Shown in pieces: positions 1 through 9,795 of a DNA stretch of 64,000 bases; the stretch's first letter is position 1; each line of letters opens with the position of its first letter. This DNA is from Chloroflexota bacterium. GTDB taxonomy: Bacteria > Chloroflexota > Anaerolineae > Anaerolineales > Villigracilaceae. The position numbers were made by a program, and so were the translations under genes. Under the pieces are notes generated by a model. That model did not search any database and was not told the origin of the DNA. It was given only the letters and a program-made list of their open reading frames with translations. The stretch lies in contig JABFGC010000002.1 of NCBI GenBank assembly GCA_013112685.1, positions 2,428,902 through 2,492,901 on the forward strand. Direction: 5' to 3'.

Positions 1-2
1 AC

Positions 3-1190
3 GCTGAATACTCCAACATCCTCAAGGAAGCGGACGTGAACCCGGGCGCATCGGGTACGCTGGAAAACATAGAAAGCATGGACCCGCCCAAGTTCATCTT
101 CCGCGTGCCGCTCGCCCCCGAAGTGGACCTCGGCGATTATCTCTCCATCCGCATGGACTATGAATGGAAGGCGCCCGATCAATCGGCTGTGGATGCCGCG
201 CTCGAAGACCTGCGCCAGATGTACGCTTCCACCGAGACTGTGGAGCGCGCCATCGAATTTGGCGATTACGTGCTGCTGGACGTCAAATCGGAAACGCCGG
301 AACTGAACCGCACCGGCTTTGCCACCTTCGTCCGCAAGGAAGACCGCGACACGGAATGGCCCTATAACGGCTTTGCAAAGGAACTAGTTGGGTTGAAGGC
401 TGGCGAGAGCAAGACCATCGAACACACTTTCCCCGAAGATTGGGATTTGGAGGAACTGCGCGGGAAGACGGTCGCCATCGAAGCGACCATCAAGACCGTG
501 CGCGGCGTGACCCTGCCGGATTTGAACGATGATTTTGCCAAGATGACCGGCACGGGCGAAACGCTCGACCAGTTAGTGGAAGCGGTCAGAAAGGACGTGG
601 AGACCCGTTCGCAGAACGACTACGACGACAAGTACTTCGTTGACTTGATCGAGAAACTCAAGGAAAGCGTAACGATCAAATACCACGAGCATACGCTCGA
701 ACACGAAGGCGAACACGTGCTGAACGAACTCGCCAACCGCCTCTCCCAACAGGGCATGGATTTGGAAACCTACTTCAAGATGCGCAACACCGCGCGCGAG
801 CAGTTCATCGAAGAGGAGGTCAAGCCGGTGGCGAAGAAACGCCTCGAGCGCGGCTTGATCCCGGATGAGATCGTCCGCCGGGAGAAGATTCAACTCGACG
901 ACGAGGCGTTGAACGCGGAGTACAACAGCGCCCTCAACAACCTCGTCATGCAGGGCGTGGACCTGAGCAGGATCCGCGGCGGGCGCCAGGGACAGCGTCA
1001 ACTGAGCGAAGCCATCGCCATGGACGCCGCCAGCCGCGTGATGACCCTCAAGGCGCTGGAGATGTTGAAGTCCATCGCGACGGGCAATTACAAATCGCCG
1101 GAGGAACGCGAAGCGGAAGCGCAGAAAGCCGCCGAGGTTGCAGAATCCGCTGCGGCGGAAGGCGGGCAGGAAGAAAAGCCCGCAGAGTAG
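3..1190 (+). CDS. tig: trigger factor, 5'-truncated by window edge
   Basis: Ribosome-associated chaperone and peptidyl-prolyl isomerase that receives nascent chains at the exit tunnel. The frame is already open at the left edge (codons start at base 3), so most of the ribosome-binding N-terminal domain is missing. What remains starts at the junction to the FKBP-type PPIase domain (the EVDLGDY segment is typical of this junction), followed by the long helical C-terminal substrate-binding domain and a Glu/Ala-rich tail. It lies 134 bp upstream of clpP, the common tig-clpP order, but clpX does not follow. Family assignment is firm; the real start lies outside the window. Confidence 0.93.
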   Translation, partial: AEYSNILKEADVNPGASGTLENIESMDPPKFIFRVPLAPEVDLGDYLSIRMDYEWKAPDQSAVDAALEDLRQMYASTETVERAIEFGDYVLLDVKSETPELNRTGFATFVRKEDRDTEWPYNGFAKELVGLKAGESKTIEHTFPEDWDLEELRGKTVAIEATIKTVRGVTLPDLNDDFAKMTGTGETLDQLVEAVRKDVETRSQNDYDDKYFVDLIEKLKESVTIKYHEHTLEHEGEHVLNELANRLSQQGMDLETYFKMRNTAREQFIEEEVKPVAKKRLERGLIPDEIVRREKIQLDDEALNAEYNSALNNLVMQGVDLSRIRGGRQGQRQLSEAIAMDAASRVMTLKALEMLKSIATGNYKSPEEREAEAQKAAEVAESAAAEGGQEEKPAE

Positions 1191-1324
1191 GAAAAGCCTT
1201 TTGAGGGCTGGCAGGCGCGAGGACGTCGCTGCAAGGGTGATGCCTTCCGCAAGGATGTCCGAACTCTAATAAAAATCCAATACAAGTCCGGTAGTATTGT
1301 CCCAGTCAAACAAGGAGACAAACC

Positions 1325-1933
1325 ATGATCCCAGATTTTAAAAACGTAGTTCCGATGGTCGTTGAAAACACGGGACGCGGCGAGCGCGCTTACGATATTT
1401 ATTCGCTCCTGCTCCGCAACAACATCATCTTCCTCGGCACACCCATTGACGACCAGGTGGCAAACGTGATCGTTGCCCAGTTATTGTTTTTGAACCACGA
1501 AGACCCGGAAAAGGAAATCCGCATGTACATCAATTCGCCCGGCGGGCAGATTTATGCGGGTCTGGCGATCTACGACACGATGCAGGTGATTTCGAACCCC
1601 ATCAGCACGTTTGCCATCGGCGTGACCGCCTCGTTCGGGACCGTGCTGCTGACCGCCGGGACCAAGGGCAGACGCTACGCCCTGCCTCATTCGACGATCC
1701 ACATGCACCAGCCGCTGGGCGGCGCGCAGGGACAGGCGACGGATATTGCCATCCAAGCCAAACAGATCATGCACTTGAAGTCGCTGCTCAACAACATCAT
1801 GGCGAAGCATACGGGACAACCGCTCGAAGTGATCGAGCGCGACCTCGACCGCGACTATTATCTCGACGCTCAACAGGCGGTGGAATACGGTTTGGTGGAC
1901 CAGGTGATCGAGATGCCGGAGAAGGTTAAGTAG
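1325..1933 (+). CDS. clpP: ATP-dependent Clp protease proteolytic subunit
   Basis: Serine peptidase that forms the tetradecameric proteolytic barrel working with ClpX/ClpA/ClpC unfoldases in the cytoplasm. The 202-residue protein is normal length. The catalytic triad is visible: Ser103 in TASFG, His128 in HMHQP and Asp177 in LDRDYYL, with spacing identical to E. coli ClpP (25 and 49 residues). The oxyanion-hole segment SPGG is at residues 71-74. An AAGGAG ribosome binding site lies just upstream of the ATG. Neighbour of tig; the adaptor clpS is about 15 kb downstream, and no Clp ATPase is visible in the window. Confidence 0.97.
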   Translation: MIPDFKNVVPMVVENTGRGERAYDIYSLLLRNNIIFLGTPIDDQVANVIVAQLLFLNHEDPEKEIRMYINSPGGQIYAGLAIYDTMQVISNPISTFAIGVTASFGTVLLTAGTKGRRYALPHSTIHMHQPLGGAQGQATDIAIQAKQIMHLKSLLNNIMAKHTGQPLEVIERDLDRDYYLDAQQAVEYGLVDQVIEMPEKVK

Positions 1934-1980
1934 TAGTGAACAGTGATCAGTGAGCAGTAATCAGTGAGCAATGAGCAGTG
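1934..1980. repeat. degenerate CAGTGATCAGT-type short tandem repeat
   Basis: Run of related 7-10 base words (CAGTGATCAGT, CAGTAATCAGT, GAGCAGT) directly after the clpP stop. The same word family forms a larger array at 19442-19558, so this is a dispersed intergenic repeat. Function unknown. Confidence 0.6.
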
Positions 1981-2012
1981 GAGACCTCGAGGAGAAATCT
2001 TCGGGGTCTCTC
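1981..2012 (+). terminator. hairpin after clpP, possible terminator
   Basis: GAGACCTCG at 1981-1989 pairs with CGGGGTCTC at 2002-2010 (one non-Watson-Crick position), followed by a short T-containing stretch. A TATAAT box at 2016-2021 right after it probably starts the next transcript. Confidence 0.4.
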
Positions 2013-2068
2013 GTTTATAATGCGGACTGCGCGATGCGTGAAATCGTAAACCGGAAATCGGAAATCCC

Positions 2069-2860
2069 ATGATCCCTTCAAACATCAAAGCCCTTATCCT
2101 CGATATGGACGGTGTCCTCTGGAAAGGCGATGCGCCCATCGGCGACCTGCCCGGGACGTTTCAACGAATCCGCGAGCGCGGGTTGAAATTTGTGTTCGCC
2201 ACCAACAACGGGACGAAGACTCCCGAAGAATATCAGCAGAAACTTGCCGAGCTCGGCGTGGATGCGGCGCCGGAACAGATCGTGACCTCGGCGCTGGGCA
2301 TCGCGTTCCTGCTGGCGCAGAAACATCCGCGCGGGACGAAGATTTTCATGATTGGCGAAGACGGCATCCGTGTGGCGCTGGAAGAAAAAGGATTTGAAGT
2401 ATTGAACGTGGAGAACGCCCCGCAGGCGCAGGCGGTGGTGATGGGCATTGACCGCGGAATCAACTTCCAGAAGGTTGCCGAGGCGACTTTGCTGGTGCGG
2501 GCAGGCGTCCCTTTTTATACGACCAACACCGACCGCACCTTCCCCACCCCGCGCGGGGAAATCCCCGGTTCGGGTTCTTGGCTGGCGGTGGTGACTTCCG
2601 CGACCGGCGTGCAGCCCGTCGTGGCGGGAAAGCCTTTTCCGTATTTGATGGAACTCGCGCTGGAACGCTTGGGGACTTCAAGGGAAGAGACGCTCGTGGT
2701 CGGCGACCGCCTCGAAACGGACGTTGCGGCGGGTCAGGCGGTGGGATGCCGGACCGCGCTGGTGCTGAGCGGCGTATCCACGCGCAAGGAGGCGGAGGCG
2801 TGGAATCCCGCCCCCACCCTGATGGCGGAAAGTTTGGAAGCGCTGGTGGCTCAAAGTTAA
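2069..2860 (+). CDS. HAD-superfamily phosphatase, NagD/phosphoglycolate phosphatase-like
   Basis: Cytoplasmic HAD hydrolase of the class IIA (NagD, p-nitrophenylphosphatase, PGP) type, expected to dephosphorylate a small phosphometabolite via an aspartyl-phosphate. The DxD nucleophile motif LDMDGVLW is at residues 11-18 (Asp12, Asp14), the cap domain lies in the middle, and the late acidic motif VVGDRLETD is near residues 210-218. Length 263 is normal. The substrate cannot be told from sequence. The last 183 bp overlap the convergent YigZ-family gene on the other strand. Confidence 0.88.
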   Translation: MIPSNIKALILDMDGVLWKGDAPIGDLPGTFQRIRERGLKFVFATNNGTKTPEEYQQKLAELGVDAAPEQIVTSALGIAFLLAQKHPRGTKIFMIGEDGIRVALEEKGFEVLNVENAPQAQAVVMGIDRGINFQKVAEATLLVRAGVPFYTTNTDRTFPTPRGEIPGSGSWLAVVTSATGVQPVVAGKPFPYLMELALERLGTSREETLVVGDRLETDVAAGQAVGCRTALVLSGVSTRKEAEAWNPAPTLMAESLEALVAQS

Positions 2861-3508
2861 TTCCGGCGGGTTCGCCGCCTTCACAATCTCTTCCTTCGTC
2901 TCGATCACTTCGGCTTGAATCTTCCCCGCGGATAACTCGCGCAGGTCGGATTGAAACGCTTCGTACATCTCCACCGGAAATTGCAAAGTCAACGTGATAT
3001 CTCCGGCGTAATCCTCCCCCAAAACCTTGCCGTGATTTTTGTTGACCAATATCCGCACCCGTTCCAACAGGTTATAGGGAATCGCCGCCATCGCCACGTG
3101 GACGGGGACGCGCTCTCCGCGCTCGACAGCGGTGACCACGGACTGTGCCGCCTCGGTGTACGCCTTGACCAGTCCGCCCGTGCCGAGCAGGGCCCCGCCG
3201 AAATAGCGGGTGACGACTAAAACCACATCGCCAAGTTCACTTCCGCGCAGGACAGTCAAGGCGGGTTTGCCCGCCGTGCCGCTCGGCTCGCCGTCATCGG
3301 AGAAGTATTCGGTGACAGTATTCCCGCCGCCGATGATATACGCAGGGACGTTATGAGTCGCATCGGCAAATTCCTTTTTGATTCGCGCGATAAACGCACG
3401 CGCCTCCTCGATGGAAAACGCAGGCCCGAGCGTGGCGATGAAGCGCGAATTAACCACCGTCTGCTCGCGGCGGATTTGGGTTAGGGGAACAAGATAGGAA
3501 GCGGGCAT
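2678..3508 (-). CDS. YigZ/IMPACT-family protein with 3' extension
   Basis: YigZ (UPF0029/IMPACT) family protein. Residues 1-205 match the family, including the signature region TEYFSDDGEPSGTAGKP and the RYFGGALLGTGGL motif, followed by the usual small C-terminal domain ending near EVIETKEEIV. The frame then continues about 60 residues antisense to the HAD gene. YigZ proteins are usually about 205-215 residues, so this 276-residue product carries an unusual Arg/His-rich tail that is probably a lost stop or an unresolved indel. Cellular role is poorly known; the eukaryotic homologue IMPACT acts in translation control. Confidence 0.85.
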   Translation of the reverse strand: MPASYLVPLTQIRREQTVVNSRFIATLGPAFSIEEARAFIARIKKEFADATHNVPAYIIGGGNTVTEYFSDDGEPSGTAGKPALTVLRGSELGDVVLVVTRYFGGALLGTGGLVKAYTEAAQSVVTAVERGERVPVHVAMAAIPYNLLERVRILVNKNHGKVLGEDYAGDITLTLQFPVEMYEAFQSDLRELSAGKIQAEVIETKEEIVKAANPPELTLSHQRFQTFRHQGGGGIPRLRLLARGYAAQHQRGPASHRLTRRNVRFEAVADHERLFP

Positions 3509-3554
3509 GAAGGGATTTTACCCCTGCTTACTAGCATTTGGCGATTTACTGATT

Positions 3555-4524
<970 letters not shown>

Positions 4525-4525
4525 A

Positions 4526-5131
4526 CTCAGCCCAGACCCACAGCGACCGGCAATTCTGGCTCGGATCCGCTGGTTTTTCAGGCATTTGCCCACCGGTGGG
4601 CATCTTGTATTTTTCGATGTCAAACCCATCGCAGTGAAATCCTATGGTGGTCGGCGTTACACCTTGGCCAAACGCCTGGTGCTGACTCGCAACCAAAAAA
4701 CACATGGACGCTTTTATCTGTTCATGAGTTACGACGCAGAAAGTGGTCAAGCACATTGGATGTTCCTGCCCGGCAAAGGTGCCAAGTATGTCGCTCAATT
4801 TTTACATCACCTCCGCAAATGGTATCCTGATGTTCCCATGTGGGTCGTCCTGGACCAAGACCGTGCCCATCCTTGCAAGTCTCGGCTCACTCGCCAAATC
4901 ATGCGTGAACTGCACTTTCATTGGATCAGTCTGCCCAAAGGCAGCCCAGATGACAACCCGGTTGAAACCATCTTCAGTGACATCCAGCTGATGATCCTGG
5001 ATAATAGCAATGATACCGATGCCAAATTTACACAACATCGAATTAGTGCCTATCTACGTGGACGGAATCATCGGAAGGATCGTATCATTCATGTGTCCTA
5101 CCTGTATTCCAAGCATTCTCACGCTCATTAG
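4526..5131 (+). pseudogene. IS630-family transposase, 5'-truncated
   Basis: C-terminal half of an IS630-type DDE transposase. The frame is open from the IS982 boundary and reads through IRWFFRHLPTGGHLVFFDVKPI (first Asp region), LDQDRAH (second Asp) and the proline-rich SPDDNPVETIFS segment (terminal Glu), then ends after a basic tail. The N-terminal helix-turn-helix half is absent and is not found on the far side of the IS982 element, so this is a remnant rather than a simply interrupted copy. The element's right end probably lies near 5160. Confidence 0.8.
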
Positions 5132-5161
5132 TGGACACATTCTCACAATGATTAGTGGACA

Positions 5162-5227
5162 ACACGCTTAATCAATCCTGATAAAGTAAGGCAAATAGCA
5201 CAAATAACAGAACTACTGCACGAATAA
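5162..5227 (+). pseudogene. 3' tail of a lost gene upstream of the 132-residue ORF
   Basis: After the IS630 remnant a short open stretch encodes LINPDKVRQIAQITELLHE and stops at TAA 5225-5227, overlapping the next gene's ATG (TAATG). Such overlap is usual within operons, so I read it as the end of an upstream gene removed by the insertion sequence. Only about 20 residues remain; no family can be named. Confidence 0.4.
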
Positions 5228-5625
5228 TGGCACTTAATAATCTTTTTGGTGAAACGCCCTCCGAAAGAATTGAAGACACATACGAATTCGCAACAATGTC
5301 TCGCCAAGATCAGCTTGATATGTTTGTTGATCAGTACTTCGAAGATATAGGTGTAAATGTTGTTTATAAAGATCTTGGAGTTGGCCGCAATGGCCTCTTT
5401 ATTGAAGCGGGGAGCACTTATCTAGGAGAGTATTACGATCAGGACACATTACTAATCGGAGAGGCGTCCTTTAAAGCGGGTTGGGAAGAAGTTGGTATTA
5501 CAATTCTCCACGAGATACTTGAGCAATATCGAGATTCACATTTTGGCGGAAACGATTATGAAATTAGAGAGCTGGAAAATCTTTGGCGCGAATGGTACAG
5601 ACAAGATAAATACTTAGCGCAATGA
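5227..5625 (+). CDS. hypothetical protein with HExxE motif
   Basis: 132-residue acidic protein, AT-rich relative to the flanking chromosome and with no signal peptide or membrane segment. It contains TILHEILEQYRDSHFG near residues 97-112; HExxE could coordinate zinc, but no known zincin signature can be completed with confidence. The start overlaps the stop of a lost upstream gene, and the stop lies 7 bp before the ATG of the interrupted zinc-ribbon gene, so the three formed an operon. Because RHS cassettes follow, it could be a polymorphic-toxin tip, an immunity factor or an ImmA-like peptidase. I do not recognise the family. Confidence 0.55.
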   Translation: MALNNLFGETPSERIEDTYEFATMSRQDQLDMFVDQYFEDIGVNVVYKDLGVGRNGLFIEAGSTYLGEYYDQDTLLIGEASFKAGWEEVGITILHEILEQYRDSHFGGNDYEIRELENLWREWYRQDKYLAQ

Positions 5626-5634
5626 GGTTTTATG

Positions 5635-5641
5635 GAGAACA
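5635..5641. repeat. 7-bp target duplication (GAGAACA), left copy
   Basis: GAGAACA at 5635-5641 is repeated at 6879-6885, exactly flanking the 19-bp inverted repeats of the IS4-family element. Confidence 0.85.
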
Positions 5642-6878
5642 CCTGATACCCTTACAGATTGAAAAAAAGCTACTGCTCATCCAATGCGGCATAATTTGGT
5701 TGCTTGACGACCAAAGGAGGCCGCCGATGAGCAGTAGTCAGGAATTGTACAACCGATTGAGCGAAACCATGAGTGCCTTGGTGAAAGTGACAAACCGAAA
5801 GCAGTTGGCGAATTGGCTGTGGATCGTGGTAGGCTTGTTGCAGGGGAAATCGCCTGCGTTGAGCCAGATTGCCAATTTCCTGCCGATGAACACCCAAGCC
5901 GAATCCCGCGTGACTTTGATTCGCCGCTGGTTAATGAATTGGCATGTGGATGTGTGGGCATTTTACGAACCGATCCTGAAACATGTTCTGCAAGGTTGGT
6001 CAGCGGTACAGGCATATGTCATTCTGGATGGCGTGATGATCTTCGGAGACCGCTGGCAAATCTTTCGCGTATCCTTGCAACATGGTTGTCGTGCGATCCC
6101 GTTAAGCTTGGGTCGTTGTGCCGGGCAAGGGCTTGACGACCGTGCAGCATTTGAAAACGATGTTGGAGCGGGTCAAGCGGCTGTTGCACAACCGTGTGAA
6201 AAGCGTGGTCTTCCTGGCGGATCGTGGCTTCCGCGACTGCGATTGGGCGCAATTGTGCCTGGATTTAGGCTGGAATTATGCGATTCGAGTGGCTTGCAAC
6301 ACCTACATTACTCTGGAGGATGGTCGGACGGGGCGCATTGACGCTTGGGTGTCTCCCTATCGCAACCGCTATTTCCAGAACGTTTGGCTGACGCAAGCGC
6401 AGAAACTTCTGACCAACTTGTCTGTCACCCTGGACAACCGATAAGAATGGACAACCCGAAATGGTAGCGGTGATTTCCAATCAGATCGCCTGTCGCACTC
6501 GGCTGCGAGAATACGGCTGCCGCATGAGCATCGAGCAAAGCTTCCGCGACGACAAGTCGGGCGGATTCAATATGGCGCACATTCAACTACAACACGCTGA
6601 TCGCATTGAGCGCTTACTGCTGGCCATGGCAATTGCGACGCTCTGGTGTCACGAACTGGGCGAACACGTTTTACAGCAGGGCGAAACAACTCGCCGCCTG
6701 ATTGATCCAGGACCCACGCGCGAACTCAGTCTGTTTCAACTGGGTCTGCGCTGGTTGAAACGAGCCTTGGCGGTTGCCATGCACCTACTGCCCCATTTCA
6801 AAGCCCGCTTGTCTCATCTCAAATTGCTGCCCGTCCTTTCTCCATTAGCCCCAATTGGAAATCTGTAAGGGTATCAGG
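5642..6878 (+). mobile_element. IS4-family insertion sequence
   Basis: 1237-bp element with perfect 19-bp terminal inverted repeats (5642-5660 and 6860-6878, outer end CCTGATACCC) and a 7-bp target duplication GAGAACA. It encodes one transposase whose frame is broken twice. It sits after the third codon of the 130-residue zinc-ribbon gene. Confidence 0.9.
5727..6868 (+). CDS. IS4-family transposase (two frame breaks)
   Basis: Transposase of about 379 residues after removing two single-base insertions (G run at 6110-6112, C run at 6428-6430). Asp residues in YVILDGVMIFGD and VVFLADRGFRD, and the IS4 signature Y-(2)-R-(3)-E-(6)-K in YGCRMSIEQSFRDDK, give a complete DDE set. The ATG at 5727 is preceded by AAAGGAGG. 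The frame breaks lie in homopolymers, so the gene may be intact in the organism. Confidence 0.85.
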
Positions 6879-7072
6879 GAGAACACAATAAAATATCCAG
6901 TTGACATCAGTTTATGGCGAAGAGCTAAAACGGTGCCGGAGAGCGAGCGCTGGAAATGGAATTGGACTGTTTGGGATGAGTCATTTGAACGAATATATTC
7001 AGGACAAGCGCGAGTAAACGAAATCGATTGTCCCATCTGCGGTAAGAAAACACTTTATGTATACTTTTTGAC

Positions 7073-8131
7073 GGCTTTGGTGCATAAATCGAAAAATAGG
7101 CGCATTTCATCTATCTGGAAGCCAGACTAGGCAATCGGGCAGCTTTCAGGCATACCGAGATGGGTCATTTTATTGAGTGCCAGACAGCGGATCAAGGCTT
7201 GTGTCGTTTGGGTTTCCAGCAATCTTGCTGAAAGTCTATCACCGAAGATGATTTTCAAGCGGAACATGATGGTTTCTGCCAAAGAACGAATGTGATAGCC
7301 AGATTCTTCCTTCCATGGTTGCGAATGTGGCGTAGATTTTCGTCGCGTTTATGACGTTCTTCCTTTGAGTTGCCATGCTGCCAAATATGGGCGTTCTTGC
7401 GCGGCGGGATTAGGATATCCACATCGGGTGAATGTTCATTGAGTGCCTTGTATACTTTACGTTTGTCATAGGCTCCATCGCCGGCACACGAGAGCAGGGC
7501 TTCTTCAATTTGCTCCAACATCTCCATCACCACGGCGTCGTCACTGACGCTGTTTTCCGTGAGTGCCACCGCCAGAATTTCGCCTGTATCGGGATTGCCG
7601 CCCAGATGCAATTTACGCCAGTCCGTCGCTTGGAATAGCCGTGTTTGCGAACCTTCCACTCGCCTTCGCCATAAATCTTCAGACCTGTGCTATCCAAAAC
7701 GATGTTCAGACTGCCACTGCTTTTCTTCGGCAAGTTCACTTTCAACGTTGCACCCCGTTTGGAAAGCGTGGAATGGTCAGGCACAGGCAAATGAATATCC
7801 AACATCGCAAACACAGAGCGCACGAAACCCTCCACGCCGCGATTGGTCAGATGAAACACTTCCTTGATCGTCAGCATGATTTCAATGGCTTTGTCGCTGT
7901 AGTCAAACTGACTGCCGCGCTGCTTCTCGCCCGCATACAGCCAGGTTTGCTCAAAGTCGTCCGACAACCAGAATGTGATCGAACCTCGTTGGATCAATGC
8001 TTTCTCATACTCCGACCAGTTCTGGACACGATATAATGTCTTCCGGCGCGAGGATGGCTTTGATGGTTTAGGCATAAACCCAAAGTTACATGCTCGCGCC
8101 CCTTTTGTCTAGCCTTTCATGCACCAAAGCC
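7073..8131 (-). mobile_element. IS5-family (IS903 group) insertion sequence
   Basis: 1059-bp element. Its ends read GGCTTTGGTGCAT in both orientations (7073-7085 and 8119-8131), close to the IS903 terminus. A perfect 9-bp duplication CTTTTTGAC (7064-7072 and 8132-8140) matches the 9-bp duplications made by IS903-type elements. It interrupts the zinc-ribbon gene at about codon 66. Confidence 0.9.
7127..8075 (-). CDS. IS903-type transposase (two frame breaks)
   Basis: IS5/IS903 transposase of about 316 residues once two single-base losses (near 7640 and 7315) are restored. Conserved segments are QNWSEYEKALIQRGSITFW at the N-terminus, NIVLDSTGLKIYGEGEW (first Asp), LLSCAGDGAYD (second Asp) and the C-terminal ESGYHIRSLAETIMFR segment with Arg and Glu. 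The stop is at 7127-7129. Start ATG at 8075. Confidence 0.85.
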
Positions 8132-8375
8132 CTTTTTGACTGTAGATATTTCTATTGGAGCAACAAAGGAAGAAAAAAGAAAGGTATATACTACCGACAG
8201 ATACTTTGGATGCCACAGTTGCATGATCCAGGTAAGAGATCGAGGGCAACTCCCAAGGTGGGTAAAAGATAGCGAAGTGATTTGGGTGTCAGAAAGGTCC
8301 AAGCGTTTAGCGGAACAGAAACTCCGGTACTCATGATTGTTTTCTTGATACCGTCATTTATTCACCTGAGATACA

Positions 8376-9439
8376 TTGGCTCAACCACGACCAATTTCGT
8401 CGGCGCTCACTACGAAGTTGTAGAGACGAACACAGGTACACAGGTAAACAAGTACTACTTCGCAGGGACTCAGCGTATTGCCATGCGGAAAAATGGAGAA
8501 TTGTTCTACCTGATTGGAGATCACTTGGGAAGCACCAGCATTGTGACCGATGCCGCGGGGAATGTCGTGTCACAGACGAAATATCGCGAAGCATCCCGTA
8601 GGGACAAAGCCTGGGGCGAGGTGAGGTATTCCTCTGGAAGTGAAGTGACGAAATACCAGTACACCGGTCAATATTCTGACAGTTACATTAACTTGCTCTG
8701 GTATGGCTCCCGGCACTACGACCCCGCACTCGGTCGCTTCACCAGCGCAGATACGATAACTCTGCTTCCTCCCATAGACGCCAATCACAGCAATTTCTTT
8801 ATCGCCTTGACTGTGGATTTCCATGAAGTTGACATTCTGAAATATCTCAATGCCGTAAACAATAAGAGTGCATTAGAAAATGCTATCGAGTCTTCCGACA
8901 AGGACGAAAAAACCAATAAAAAAAATGAGGCAAAAGATGATTCGTATAAAAAGGACACTACTGATTTGCGGAAAGCACTTCAATGGGAAGATCGCTCTAC
9001 GTCATACACACCGGACGAAACAGTCGAAACAATGAGCGCATTGAATAAAATCGGAAAAATATTCCCGTCAAGTGAACAAAGCAAGATCAAGACATTCGAT
9101 AATAATAAGGATTTGCCGTTTGATTACGTTGCCTCGAACATGCTGGATCGGTATTCGTATGTGAAAAGCTGCCCAACAAGATATACCGATCCGAGCGGAC
9201 ATTCATCAGATCCTTGCGCGGAATTTGGCCTAAAATCTGTAGAACTTCTGCATGTCCTACCCATAGATCTGATTGTAATTGCAGCAGTTGTAGCAGGTTT
9301 GGGTAGCGGTCCTTATGGTTGGGCTGGAGCGGGGATAATTTTTGTAGTGGTGGGCATCCCCGCTTTTTGGTACACCAAAGAAGTTGGAATGGAACTCAAT
9401 ACATTATACAAAGAATGCAAATCTAAAAATAAGGATTAA
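8376..9439 (+). CDS. RHS-repeat C-terminal cassette 1 (5'-truncated)
   Basis: C-terminal piece of an RHS/YD-repeat polymorphic toxin, with no start or N-terminal repeats of its own. Core motifs are visible: KYYFAGTQRIAMRK, DHLGSTSIVTDAAGNVVSQTKY, AWGEVRYSSGSEVTKYQYTGQ and YGSRHYDPALGRFTSAD. The usual next motif, LDRYSYV...YTDPSGH, appears only after about 145 foreign Lys/Asp-rich residues, so the core is split. A 21-bp insertion encodes REASRRD inside the conserved KYKAWGE segment. The tip after PSGH is about 80 residues with two hydrophobic stretches (VIAAVVAGLG and IIFVVVGIPAFWY). It is an orphan cassette, probably fed into a full-length RHS gene by recombination. Toxic activity is not recognisable. 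Confidence 0.75.
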
Positions 9440-9506
9440 CTTATCCCCAACCAGAGGACCCATTAAGTTATTCTGTTATGGCAAGCAATCTTAAGGAGAT
9501 TATTTT

Positions 9507-9785
9507 ATGGACACTCTCTTCGTTGTGAATATGATTGGACTGTTCGGTATTTGCATCTATTTTGCCCTAATGAGGAGAGCAAATCAGCTTACCGAAAATA
9601 GGTTTGCGTTATTATCAGTTGCCTATTTATCCTACTTCTTAGTATCTTCTATTGGATCAATGCCGGATGCCGATCCAGAAACCTCGATAGAGTTTATATT
9701 CATATTAATTGTGTTGACCTGGGTAATTGGATATCCAGTCGCCCGGTGGATTTACAGACAGTTTTTCCCACCCAAGGAATTATAA
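9507..9785 (+). CDS. small three-helix membrane protein, candidate RHS immunity protein
   Basis: 92-residue protein with three hydrophobic segments (about residues 5-21, 33-51 and 62-82) and a good AAGGAG ribosome binding site. It follows RHS cassette 1 by 67 bp. In RHS loci the gene right after the toxin tip commonly encodes the cognate immunity protein, and a membrane immunity protein would suit a membrane-active tip. The family itself is not recognised; the role is inferred from position only. Confidence 0.55.
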   Translation: MDTLFVVNMIGLFGICIYFALMRRANQLTENRFALLSVAYLSYFLVSSIGSMPDADPETSIEFIFILIVLTWVIGYPVARWIYRQFFPPKEL

Positions 9786-9795
9786 CCGTAATTGT

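Larger units (their letters stand above)
5632..8336 (+). pseudogene. small zinc-ribbon gene interrupted by two insertion sequences
   Basis: Three fragments (5632-5641, 6886-7072, 8141-8336) rejoin in frame when both insertion sequences and one copy of each target duplication are removed. The result is 393 bp encoding 130 residues. The restored protein starts MENTIKYPVDISLW, has a CPICGKK knuckle near residues 52-58 and a GCHSC knuckle about 40 residues later, suggesting a split zinc ribbon. Its ATG sits 7 bp after the HExxE gene with an AGG just upstream. The junctions are exact, so the insertions are recent or the locus is unselected. Function unknown. Confidence 0.75.
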
